NCBI RefSeq assembly: GCF_009834545.1
Contig: NZ_CP019427.1
Span: 2,858,001 to 2,922,000 of the forward strand
Source of the DNA: Pseudomonas sp. S04
GTDB lineage: Bacteria; Pseudomonadota; Gammaproteobacteria; Pseudomonadales; Pseudomonadaceae
Reading direction: 5' to 3'
Length of the DNA: 64,000 bases
Under the pieces are notes generated by a model. The model had not been told where the DNA came from, made no database searches, and was given only the letters and a program-made list of their open reading frames with translations. A program made the position numbers and the translations under genes. Of the stretch, positions 49,049 through 57,018 are shown piece after piece; the stretch's first letter is position 1; each line of letters begins with the position of its first letter.

Positions 49049-49075
49049 CCTAAAGACTATCCGGATCTCCAAAAA
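49049..49075. repeat. Direct repeat, left copy (lysR 3'-end-like)
   Basis: 27 bases, CCTAAAGACT then TC, GGATC and CCAAAAA with substitutions, match 63248-63274 at 24 of 27 positions. On the minus strand both copies read FGDP(D/E)SL followed by a stop. The mismatches fall at third codon positions. Confidence 0.6.
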
Positions 49076-49521
49076 TGACATGACCGGTAACCAGCAGATT
49101 CTGCTCATCTAGTCGGTGCCGGACGCGCATCATCCGCAGCAACTTGCGTTCGCACTGCTTGCGCATTTGCCGGACCCGCTGCTGCTCTTCATTCAGGCAG
49201 CCGCTGTCTCGCTCCACCAGACGAAAATGCCTGGGCGTTTCCTGATGTAGGGTCAGGTGTGCGTGAATCAGTTGCCTGTGTCTGTCGCGTTTTGCCAGGG
49301 CTGCTTGTTCGATTCGCCCCTCGGTGGCCAGCAGCTCTTCGTAGAACTCCTCGATCACTTCGATCAGCAGGTGCTGCTTGCTGGGGAAATGGTGATACAG
49401 CGAGCCCGGGGCAGGTCGCGAGCTCGCACATACCGACTTGACCGAAACTCTTGCTGGCACAGAGTTCCAGCACCTTGTCCCGGTATTCGGCGAAGCGTGA
49501 GCAACTCTCAAGCATAAGCAT
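49050..49521 (-). pseudogene. Frameshifted TetR-family regulator
   Basis: The N-terminal part (ESCSRFAEYRDKVLELCASKSFGQVGMCELAT) and the rest of the helix-turn-helix (APGSLYHHFPSKQHLLIEVIEEFYEELL) lie in two different frames that join near 49420, with several codons apparently missing between them. The ligand domain follows, but the last nine codons appear to come from another gene (FGDPDSL, as at the end of the lysR gene at 63.25 kb). The start overlaps the end of the dehydrogenase fragment, as expected for a former hbd-tetR pair. Confidence 0.75.
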
Positions 49522-49705
49522 GGAAGCCGCGCCGCGTTTTGCGTCCCAGGTAGCCGGCGGCGACCATCTCCTTGAGCAGTGGAGCTGGGCGGTATTTGCT
49601 GTCGTTGAAGCCGTCGTAGAAGGCTTCAAGGATTGCAAGCACGGTGTCCAGGCCGATCAGGTCGGCCAAGGCCAGCGGGCCGATCGGTTCCCAGTGTCAG
49701 TGGAA
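49508..49705 (-). pseudogene. C-terminal fragment of 3-hydroxyacyl-CoA dehydrogenase
   Basis: About 65 codons: [20 protein letters not shown], then [33 protein letters not shown] and a stop. This is the C-terminal domain of 3-hydroxybutyryl-CoA dehydrogenase (PaaH/Hbd family). The NAD-binding domain is lost: the match ends near 49705. Confidence 0.8.
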
Positions 49706-50096
49706 TTGAATACGGAAGGATCAGCTTGAACGCGCCTGTTCTGATCTTTCAATCCAGCACGTTCACCCTTCAAGACTGCATTTTGAGGCTAAGGAAGGGC
49801 ATATCACCACTGGTCCTCACGAATATTATCGTCGAATTCGGCCAGATAAACTCAACGGTTCTCGCATCTCAGACGACCCAAAATTGCCTGTGCATTTCTC
49901 CGAGCGCAATCCCCTCCGTCGAAATTTCACTGAAATTCACCATGATCAGCATGAACATTTCGCGAGCGCTTAAAAAGCGAAATGAATGCTCTATCGCATG
50001 TCGTTTCTGTTAATGAAAATGCGCAAAAAATACCCCTAGCATCTGCCTAACATGAACCATCGATTACTGATGCATCACGAAGCTAGGAGACCTACC
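49706..50096. other. Promoter region of the low-GC island operon
   Basis: No gene is visible. The composition becomes AT-rich towards 50 kb. A perfect 7-bp palindrome AATTTCA-C-TGAAATT lies at 49923-49937, and ATGAACATT at 49951 also occurs in the palindrome before the Lrp gene (61894). These could be operator sites for the aldolase gene. Confidence 0.4.
49923..49937. promoter_or_regulatory. Palindrome upstream of the aldolase gene
   Basis: AATTTCA C TGAAATT, a perfect 7-bp inverted repeat with a 1-base centre, about 160 bases upstream of the GTG start of the aldolase. Size and position suit a regulator site. Confidence 0.4.
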
Positions 50097-50888
50097 GTGC
50101 GCTTTGTAAATCCCATCAAGCATAGTTTAAAGAGCGCCAAACCGACCGTTGGTTGCTGGCTGACGCTCGCGAGTCCTGCCGTCGCTGAACTGATTGCTCA
50201 TTGCGGTTTTGAGTGGTTAGTCATCGATGCTGAGCACGGCCCTAGTGATACCCAGGATCTTGCGGCTCAACTTAGAGCAATTGATGCAGCGGCCTTTAAC
50301 GGGGCAAGAGCCGTAGGTGCAGTGCGGGTCACTGCCAACGATCCTTCATTGGTCAAGCGCGCAATGGATTGTGGGGCGCAGACCATTGTTTTCCCAAACA
50401 TAAACAATGCGACTGATGCAAAAGCCGCAGTGGCATCGATGCTATTCCCACTACCCGAGCAAAGTGGTGTCAGGGGCGTCGCAGGGATGGTAAGAGCAGG
50501 GAGCTATGGTTTGGACAGCAACTACGTCAAATCCGCAAACAACCAGGCTTGCGCCATTGTCTTGATCGAGTCAGTGGATGGGGTAGAGAACGTTGACTCT
50601 ATAGCTGAAGTCGAGGGCGTGGATTGCCTGTTCATCGGCACAGCAGACTTGTCTACAAGTATGGGCTATCTGGGGCAGACCAGACACGATGACGTCAAGG
50701 CTGCAGTCGAGAAAGTCTTGACGGCAGCACGCAAGCACTCGAAGGCAGTAGGAATCTTTGCAACTTCGGTGGAAGAGGCCCGCCAATACAGGGAAAAGGG
50801 CGTGACGTTTATCGCGCTTCATTCTGATACGGGATGGTTGACCAAAGGGGCGACAGACGCTTTGGATGCTCTCAACTTGAAAAGATAA
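50097..50888 (+). CDS. HpcH/HpaI-family class II aldolase
   Basis: 263 residues from a GTG start that follows an AGGAG site by seven bases (an ATG at 50052 is in frame but has no site). The catalytic features of HpaI are present: His in WLVIDAEHGPSD, Arg in GAVRVTANDP, metal-binding Glu in IESVDGVENV and Asp in FIGTADLSTSMGY. These enzymes split 4-hydroxy-2-oxo acids into pyruvate and an aldehyde with a divalent metal. It is the first gene of a low-GC, same-strand series that continues with an aminotransferase and an amino-acid importer, so a 4-hydroxy-2-oxo acid from an amino acid is a likely substrate. Confidence 0.92.
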   Translation: MRFVNPIKHSLKSAKPTVGCWLTLASPAVAELIAHCGFEWLVIDAEHGPSDTQDLAAQLRAIDAAAFNGARAVGAVRVTANDPSLVKRAMDCGAQTIVFPNINNATDAKAAVASMLFPLPEQSGVRGVAGMVRAGSYGLDSNYVKSANNQACAIVLIESVDGVENVDSIAEVEGVDCLFIGTADLSTSMGYLGQTRHDDVKAAVEKVLTAARKHSKAVGIFATSVEEARQYREKGVTFIALHSDTGWLTKGATDALDALNLKR

Positions 50889-50953
50889 TATCAAATTGAT
50901 CATTGAGTGAGCTCATTGAGTAATGTTGTTTAATTTTATATTGGAGATAGTAA

Positions 50954-51886
50954 ATGTCGATGTCAGATCGTGATGGGAAAATCTGGAAAGATGGCGAGTT
51001 GGTTGAGTGGCGTGAGGCCAATACTCACATTTTGACCCATACACTTCACTATGGCATGGGCGTATTCGAAGGCATACGCGCATACGAAACTGCGCGCGGC
51101 CCGGCAATTTTCCGCCTGAAGGAGCATATTTGTCGTCTCTTTAACTCTGCTAAAATTTTTCAGTTGGAAATTCCATTTGATGAAGAAACTGTACGTAATT
51201 CTTGTGTAGAAGTCATTCGCGCAAATGAGTACGACTCGTGCTACCTGCGGCCATTAGTATGGATCGGCTCAGACTTTCTGAGTATTGCGGCAAAGAACAA
51301 TACAATTCACGTCGCAACAGCTGCGTGGCCCATGGGCTCTTACCTAGGAGAGGAAGGGATGGAAAAAGGTATTCGAGTTAAAACCTCCTCGTTTACCCGT
51401 CATCACGTCAATGTTTCTATGGTACGCGCAAAAGCTTGCGGTTATTACATTAACTCTATCCTAGCAAATCGTGAGGTTACTTCGCTTGGGTTTGATGAGG
51501 CTCTGTTGCTAGACACTGAAGGGTACGTAAGTGAAGGTGCTGGCGAGAATATCTTCATGGTCCGCGATGGGGTCGTTTACACCCCCGACTTGGCGTCCTG
51601 TCTTGATGGCATAACCCGTGATTCGGTTATGGTTATTGCCAGGGATTTGGGCTTGGAGATTAGGGAGAAACGAATCACTCGCGACGAGCTATATTGCTGC
51701 GATGAGGCTTTCTTTACAGGTACCGCTGCTGAGGTAACACCTATTCGTGAGCTCGATGGCAGGACAATTGGAGCAGGCTCGCGAGGCCCGATTACTCAGC
51801 AGATTCAAGAGATCTACTTCTCCGCTGTACGTGGCACTAATGAAAAATATGCTCATTGGTTGACTTATGTTGACAGTCGCATGTGA
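50954..51886 (+). CDS. Branched-chain amino acid aminotransferase (IlvE-like, fold type IV)
   Basis: 310 residues, the normal IlvE length. Family landmarks: LHYGMGVFEGIRAY near the N-terminus, SFTRHHVNVSMVRAKACGYYINS with the PLP Lys, EGYVSEGAGENIF, GITRDSVM and FFTGTAAEVTPI. It moves an amino group between a branched or related amino acid and 2-oxoglutarate. A GGAG site lies eight bases before the ATG. It is 65 bases downstream of the aldolase and 154 upstream of the importer's binding protein. As a second IlvE in a catabolic-looking cluster, it probably deaminates the imported compound to a 2-oxo acid; the biosynthetic direction cannot be excluded. Confidence 0.93.
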   Translation: MSMSDRDGKIWKDGELVEWREANTHILTHTLHYGMGVFEGIRAYETARGPAIFRLKEHICRLFNSAKIFQLEIPFDEETVRNSCVEVIRANEYDSCYLRPLVWIGSDFLSIAAKNNTIHVATAAWPMGSYLGEEGMEKGIRVKTSSFTRHHVNVSMVRAKACGYYINSILANREVTSLGFDEALLLDTEGYVSEGAGENIFMVRDGVVYTPDLASCLDGITRDSVMVIARDLGLEIREKRITRDELYCCDEAFFTGTAAEVTPIRELDGRTIGAGSRGPITQQIQEIYFSAVRGTNEKYAHWLTYVDSRM

Positions 51887-52040
51887 ATCAGTATCCATCC
51901 CATAAAACATAGGAGGCTTCGAACAGGCTGAGTACAGGTGCACAGGTAAGTGCGAGCCGTCAGCAATGTCTAAAATAATAATAATCACTTTGCTTAATTA
52001 ATACTGCTAGCCATCTATGTAATTCAGTCTTGGAGTCTCC

Positions 52041-53156
52041 ATGAGAAAAATTAACGTTGTATCGATGATGATTGCCTCTGCTTTGTGTTCGGCAGTTGGG
52101 GCGGCACACGCTGAAACGATCAGAATTGCAATCGCTGGGCCCATGAGTGGGCCTGTTGCGCAATATGGAGATATGGTGGCCGCCGGTGCATTGACGGCCA
52201 TTGAGCAAATAAACGCAGCGGGGGGTGTGAGCGGTAAAACATTTGAAGCTGTAATGATGGATGACGCTTGTGAGCCTAAACAAGCGGTGGCAATTGCTAA
52301 CAAAATTGTAAGCCAGAATATAAAATACGTTATCGGTCACGTTTGTTCTGGCTCTGCAATTCCTGCGTCAGATATTTATGAAAATGAAGGTGTGCTGATG
52401 ATAGCGCCCTCTGCAACAGCTCCACAGTTGACTCAAGGGAAAAGCCGCTCTTTGATTTTTCGAACTATTGGTCGAGACGATCAACAAGGCCCTGCAGCCG
52501 GCAAATACATAATCGAACGCGCCAAGCCTAAGCTGGTTGCTATTTTGCATGATAAGCAATCATATGGCCAAGGTATTGCTACTTCGGTCAAGCAGACAAT
52601 TGAAAAAGCTAAAGTTTCTGTGGCAATGTTTGAAGGTATCAATGTAGGTGATTCTGACTATTCCTCCGTGATCACTAAACTCAAAGTCCTTGGCGTTGAC
52701 TTTGTGTATTTTGGAGGTTACCACCCAGAAATGGGACTGCTTCTACGTCAGGCACGTGAACAAGGGTTGAAAGCTGTGTTCATGGGGCCAGAGGGCGTAG
52801 GCAACCAGGATGTCGCTGCTATTGCAGGAGCCGCTTCAGAAGGAATGCTAGTCACATTGCCTGCTGATTTCTCGGCCGACCCAGCCAACGCATCACTCAA
52901 CAAAGCATTCACAGACAACAAGCGAGATCCAGGTGGCCCGTTTCAACTGTCCGCATACACCGCTGTCAAGGTAATTGGCGACTCTATTAGTGCCACTAAG
53001 AGTTCGGATCCAAATACAGTAGCACAGTACATGCACAGTAATCATTTTGCGACCCCAATTGGGAACATTGCATTTGATGCGCAGGGTGATCTCGAAGCAT
53101 TCAAGTTTGTTGTATATGTTTGGCACAAAGATGCCACAAAAACAGTAGCCGAATAG
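52041..53156 (+). CDS. Periplasmic binding protein of a branched-chain amino acid ABC importer (LivJ/LivK-like)
   Basis: 371 residues. Signal peptide with cleavage after AAHA, then the type I periplasmic fold: IRIAIAGPMSGPVAQYGDMVAAGALTAIEQIN, the ligand-hinge VIGHVCSGSAIPAS and the second-lobe SYGQGIA and GPEGVG. Two Cys (about residues 73 and 101) match the disulfide of LivJ/LivK. Clearly the substrate-binding part of the LivHMGF genes downstream. Start supported by GGAG six bases ahead. Confidence 0.93.
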   Translation: MRKINVVSMMIASALCSAVGAAHAETIRIAIAGPMSGPVAQYGDMVAAGALTAIEQINAAGGVSGKTFEAVMMDDACEPKQAVAIANKIVSQNIKYVIGHVCSGSAIPASDIYENEGVLMIAPSATAPQLTQGKSRSLIFRTIGRDDQQGPAAGKYIIERAKPKLVAILHDKQSYGQGIATSVKQTIEKAKVSVAMFEGINVGDSDYSSVITKLKVLGVDFVYFGGYHPEMGLLLRQAREQGLKAVFMGPEGVGNQDVAAIAGAASEGMLVTLPADFSADPANASLNKAFTDNKRDPGGPFQLSAYTAVKVIGDSISATKSSDPNTVAQYMHSNHFATPIGNIAFDAQGDLEAFKFVVYVWHKDATKTVAE

Positions 53157-53170
53157 GACTTTATCAATTT

Positions 53171-53195
53171 CGCCTCACTGTTGTTTAGTGAGGCG
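53171..53195 (+). terminator. Hairpin between binding-protein and permease genes
   Basis: A perfect 9-bp stem CGCCTCACT / AGTGAGGCG with a 7-base loop begins 14 bases after the stop. It lacks a proper T-run (TCTACACTGTTTT follows), so it may act as a partial terminator or mRNA-end stabiliser, letting the binding protein be made in excess over the membrane parts. Confidence 0.6.
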
Positions 53196-53222
53196 TCTAC
53201 ACTGTTTTAGAGGCCTCTTTGG

Positions 53223-54152
53223 ATGAGTAACTTACTTCCCCAGTTTATCCAACAGTTAGCCAATGGGCTAACTTTGGGTTCGATATATGCACTAATAGCA
53301 ATTGGTTATACTATGGTGTACGGAATTATCGGCATGATTAATTTCGCACACGGCGAGATCTATATGATTGGCGCATATATAGGACTTGTTACCATAACGG
53401 CGATCGGGGTCACGGCGGGTTACCCTTTGCCTTTGGTGCTCGGAGGTGCACTTTTGGTGTCTGTCGCTGTAACGGGTTTGTATGGTTTTGCAGTCGAGCG
53501 AATTGCCTATCGGCCGCTACGTGGAGGGCCAAGACTTGTTCCATTGATCTCGGCTATTGGTATGTCAATTTTTCTGCAAAATTACATCCAGATTGGCCAT
53601 GGATCTCGGGATATATCCGTGCCAGCGTTGGTGTCGGGTGCTGTAGAGTTTCAACTGGCTGGGAGTTTTTTTGATATAACTATCCCATATTCAAGAGTCA
53701 TGATATTTGGTGCTACTTTTGTGCTGATGGTTGCTTTGACTCTTTTTATTGCCTATTCCCGTATGGGGCGAGCATGTCGCGCTTGTTCTGAAGATATGCG
53801 TATGGCCAATCTTCTAGGGATTGATACTAATCGAGTCATTTCGTTTACCTTCATATTGGGCGCAATGTTGGCTGCGGTAGGAGGGGTTTTGATTGCATTG
53901 GCGATAGGCAAGCTAAGTCCGTTTATTGGTTTTATTGCAGGTATAAAAGCGTTCACAGCTGCAGTATTAGGGGGTATTGGTAGCATTCCAGGTGCGATGC
54001 TTGGCGGAATACTTTTGGGCTTGGTGGAAACATTTGCAGCAGCTTACTTGCCCGCGGAGTACAAAGATGTTGTTGCCTTCGCTTTGTTGATTTTGATTCT
54101 CCTCTTCCGGCCTACGGGTCTGCTGGGAAAAACTAACGTCGAGAAGGTGTAA
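53223..54152 (+). CDS. livH: Branched-chain amino acid ABC permease LivH-like
   Basis: 309 residues, very hydrophobic with about eight helices. LivH features: [39 protein letters not shown] at the start, [18 protein letters not shown] (coupling helix facing the ATPase), and [20 protein letters not shown]. Forms the membrane channel with LivM. Codon use is AT-rich compared with the flanking Pseudomonas DNA. Confidence 0.94.
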   Translation: MSNLLPQFIQQLANGLTLGSIYALIAIGYTMVYGIIGMINFAHGEIYMIGAYIGLVTITAIGVTAGYPLPLVLGGALLVSVAVTGLYGFAVERIAYRPLRGGPRLVPLISAIGMSIFLQNYIQIGHGSRDISVPALVSGAVEFQLAGSFFDITIPYSRVMIFGATFVLMVALTLFIAYSRMGRACRACSEDMRMANLLGIDTNRVISFTFILGAMLAAVGGVLIALAIGKLSPFIGFIAGIKAFTAAVLGGIGSIPGAMLGGILLGLVETFAAAYLPAEYKDVVAFALLILILLFRPTGLLGKTNVEKV

Positions 54153-54159
54153 ACTCATT

Positions 54160-55479
54160 ATGAATCAAGACTCTAATGCCAGCGCAGCTTCGTTACATAC
54201 CACGACTACGAGTATATCAGTAGCAAAAGGTAAGTCCTTACGAGCGGATGCTCTAGGGAAAAACCTCAAATCTGCATTTGTCGCTTCTGTCATAACAATT
54301 ATTTTGACAACGCCTGTTTTGGGTCTACAGCTCAAAATGGTTAGCTATAAGGTTGTTTTAGAACAGCATTGGATGCCTGTGTGGTTGGCGGCAACCGCTG
54401 TGTTTGTTTTCCAATTACTCCGGCCCATATGGCTGGTAAATCGCTCAGCCATAAAACTTCCATCAGTTCCAGATCTGAATGCGCATCGTCAGAAAGCTAT
54501 TATTCAAGCGTTATTGGTATTAGGTTTAATTTTTCCGTTCTTTGCCTCAAGGGGAGCGGTGGATGTTGGCACAATTGCGCTGATCTATATCATTCTCGGA
54601 CTGGGTCTAAATATCGTTGTAGGTTATGCAGGACTTTTAGACTTAGGATATGTTGGATTTTATGCTGTCGGAGGCTACACATATGCTCTACTCAATCAGC
54701 ATTTCGGTCTTTCATTCTGGCAGTGCTTGCCTGCAGCGGCCCTCGTGGCATCAATTTTCGGATTCGTATTGGGGTTTCCTGTATTACGGTTACGCGGCGA
54801 CTATCTTGCGATTGTGACACTCGGGTTTGGTGAAATTATTCGTTTGTTATTGAACAATGCTACGAACGTTACCGGTGGCCCGGATGGTATCTCTGGAATC
54901 CCAAAACCGACATTCTTCGGTATTGAGTTCGCTAGAAAGGCCAGTGTGGAGGGAACTAAAACATTTCACCAAATTCTAGGGGTTGACTATTCTGGGAGTC
55001 ATATGGTGGTGTTCCTTTACCTGGTAGCTCTTGCTTTAGTTACCTTTACCTTATTTGTTACCAGTCGCCTGATTCGTATGCCGGTTGGCCGTGCTTGGGA
55101 AGCCTTGCGAGAGGATGAAACCGCTTGTCGTTCGTTGGCTTTGAACCCAACAAAAATTAAGCTTTCCGCATTTACTTTAGGTGCAGCAATCGCCGGGCTT
55201 GGGGGCGCATTCTTTGCTGCTCGTCAGGGATTGGTAAACCCGGAGTCTTTCACCTTTATTGAGTCGGCGTTAATTCTTGCAGTAGTCGTACTCGGTGGCA
55301 TGGGATCACAACTCGGTGTTGTACTGGCCGCTATATTGCTGACGGTTTTGCCCGAGGTGGCACGTGGCTTCGATGAGTACCGGATGTTAATCTTTGGTCT
55401 TGTCATGGTGCTTATGATGATATGGCGCCCACAAGGACTTTTACCTGCTAGCCGTCCACATGTGGAGTTGCCGAAATGA
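54160..55479 (+). CDS. livM: Branched-chain amino acid ABC permease LivM-like
   Basis: 439 residues, in the length range of long LivM proteins. After an N-terminal extension with three helices comes the conserved part: [71 protein letters not shown] (coupling helix) and [23 protein letters not shown]. Begins seven bases after livH and overlaps livG by four. Confidence 0.94.
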   Translation: MNQDSNASAASLHTTTTSISVAKGKSLRADALGKNLKSAFVASVITIILTTPVLGLQLKMVSYKVVLEQHWMPVWLAATAVFVFQLLRPIWLVNRSAIKLPSVPDLNAHRQKAIIQALLVLGLIFPFFASRGAVDVGTIALIYIILGLGLNIVVGYAGLLDLGYVGFYAVGGYTYALLNQHFGLSFWQCLPAAALVASIFGFVLGFPVLRLRGDYLAIVTLGFGEIIRLLLNNATNVTGGPDGISGIPKPTFFGIEFARKASVEGTKTFHQILGVDYSGSHMVVFLYLVALALVTFTLFVTSRLIRMPVGRAWEALREDETACRSLALNPTKIKLSAFTLGAAIAGLGGAFFAARQGLVNPESFTFIESALILAVVVLGGMGSQLGVVLAAILLTVLPEVARGFDEYRMLIFGLVMVLMMIWRPQGLLPASRPHVELPK

Positions 55480-56243
55480 CTAAAAATCTACTGGAAGTTT
55501 CAAACTTGCAGATGCGTTTTGGTGGGCTGCTAGCTGTTGATCAGATAAACTTTTCCGTTCGCAAGAATGAAGTGTTTTCAGTCATTGGCCCTAACGGTGC
55601 AGGGAAGACCACAGTATTTAACTGTATTAGCGGTTTTTATAAGCCAGCGGCCGGAAGTGTTGTGTTGGATGGCGTGCATATTGAGGGACTTCCGAGTCAT
55701 GCTGTTGCGGAAAAAGGTCTGGTCAGAACCTTCCAAAATATTCGCCTTTTCAAGGATCTTACGGTGCTTGAAAACCTTCTTGTCGCTCAACATAGTCAGA
55801 TAAAAACTGGTTTGTTGCAGGGGCTTTTTGCTACCCCAAGCTACCGTAAAGCGGAGCATGAAGCCCTAAAAAATGCAGCAGCGTGGCTTCATCGGCTTGG
55901 TTTGACATCCGTTGCCAACCGAGGGGCTGGCACACTCCCCTATGGTCACCAGCGGTTGGTTGAAATCGCACGCTGCATGATCACGAAACCCCGCCTCCTA
56001 ATGTTGGACGAGCCAGCTGCAGGGCTGAATCCCCAGGAGAAGATCGAACTTGCGAAGCTTATAGATAGCTTGCGAACTGATTTCGGTATATCGGTATTGC
56101 TGATTGAGCACGATATGAGTCTCGTCATGGAGGTTTCAGATCGAATACTGGTTATGGAGTATGGCCGAGCAATTGCTACGGGTTTGCCCCTAGAGATTCA
56201 GAACGATCCGCGCGTTATCAAGGCCTATTTGGGGGAAGAGTGA
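55476..56243 (+). CDS. livG: ABC ATPase LivG-like
   Basis: 255 residues. Walker [10 protein letters not shown], the LivG-type signature [15 protein letters not shown], Walker [17 protein letters not shown], and [21 protein letters not shown]. One of two ATPases that drive the importer. Start overlaps livM's stop (ATGA). Confidence 0.95.
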   Translation: MTKNLLEVSNLQMRFGGLLAVDQINFSVRKNEVFSVIGPNGAGKTTVFNCISGFYKPAAGSVVLDGVHIEGLPSHAVAEKGLVRTFQNIRLFKDLTVLENLLVAQHSQIKTGLLQGLFATPSYRKAEHEALKNAAAWLHRLGLTSVANRGAGTLPYGHQRLVEIARCMITKPRLLMLDEPAAGLNPQEKIELAKLIDSLRTDFGISVLLIEHDMSLVMEVSDRILVMEYGRAIATGLPLEIQNDPRVIKAYLGEE

Positions 56244-56944
56244 TGCTTAGGTTAGATAGCGTGCATACACATTATGGTGCTGTTGAGGCGCTCGCGGATG
56301 TTTCCATTGAAGTTAATAAAGGCGAGATAGTCACGTTGATCGGCTCAAATGGTGCCGGTAAATCAACATTGATGATGACGGTTTGCGGGTCTCCTGGCGC
56401 TTCTAGCGGCAATGTAATTTTTGAAGGGCAAGATATTACCAATACTCCAACGCACGAGATAATGAGAAACGGGATGGCCGTTTCTCCTGAAGGTCGCCGG
56501 GTCTTTCCTACACTCACAGTGTACGAGAACTTAAAGATGGGTGGGTTCTTCTCTAGTCGTAAAGACGCGCAGAAGGGTGTAGAGCACGTTTATACACTTT
56601 TTCCCCGCTTGCAAGAGCGATCTACACAACGTGCAGGGACGATGTCTGGAGGTGAGCAGCAAATGTTAGCAATTGGTCGTGCTTTAATGAGTCGTCCTAG
56701 ATTGCTATTACTGGATGAGCCTACGCTTGGTTTAGCTCCCTTAGTGATCAAACAAATATTTGAAATTGTCAAAGCTATTCGAGATTCAGGTGTCACGGTA
56801 TTCCTAGTAGAGCAAAACGCCAACAAGGCATTGCAAATCGCCGACAGGGGATATGTTCTTGAAAATGGTCGAGTTGTATTAGCAGATACAGGGCGAAACT
56901 TGTTGAAAAACGAGAGCATAAAAAGCTCGTACCTAGGCGGGTAG
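56240..56944 (+). CDS. livF: ABC ATPase LivF-like
   Basis: 234 residues. Walker A GSNGAGKST, signature MSGGEQQMLAIGRAL, Walker B LLLLDEPTLGLAP, and VEQNANKALQIADRGYVLENG. Second ATPase of the importer. It starts with an ATGA overlap on livG; the next gene (E1) follows 74 bases later in the same direction. Confidence 0.95.
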   Translation: MMLRLDSVHTHYGAVEALADVSIEVNKGEIVTLIGSNGAGKSTLMMTVCGSPGASSGNVIFEGQDITNTPTHEIMRNGMAVSPEGRRVFPTLTVYENLKMGGFFSSRKDAQKGVEHVYTLFPRLQERSTQRAGTMSGGEQQMLAIGRALMSRPRLLLLDEPTLGLAPLVIKQIFEIVKAIRDSGVTVFLVEQNANKALQIADRGYVLENGRVVLADTGRNLLKNESIKSSYLGG

Positions 56945-57018
56945 CGACAATAACCGCTGATAGGGGCAGACAACCTTACTAGCAGTGGCTAGATCTCTTG
57001 ATGTGAGGTGATATAAGC

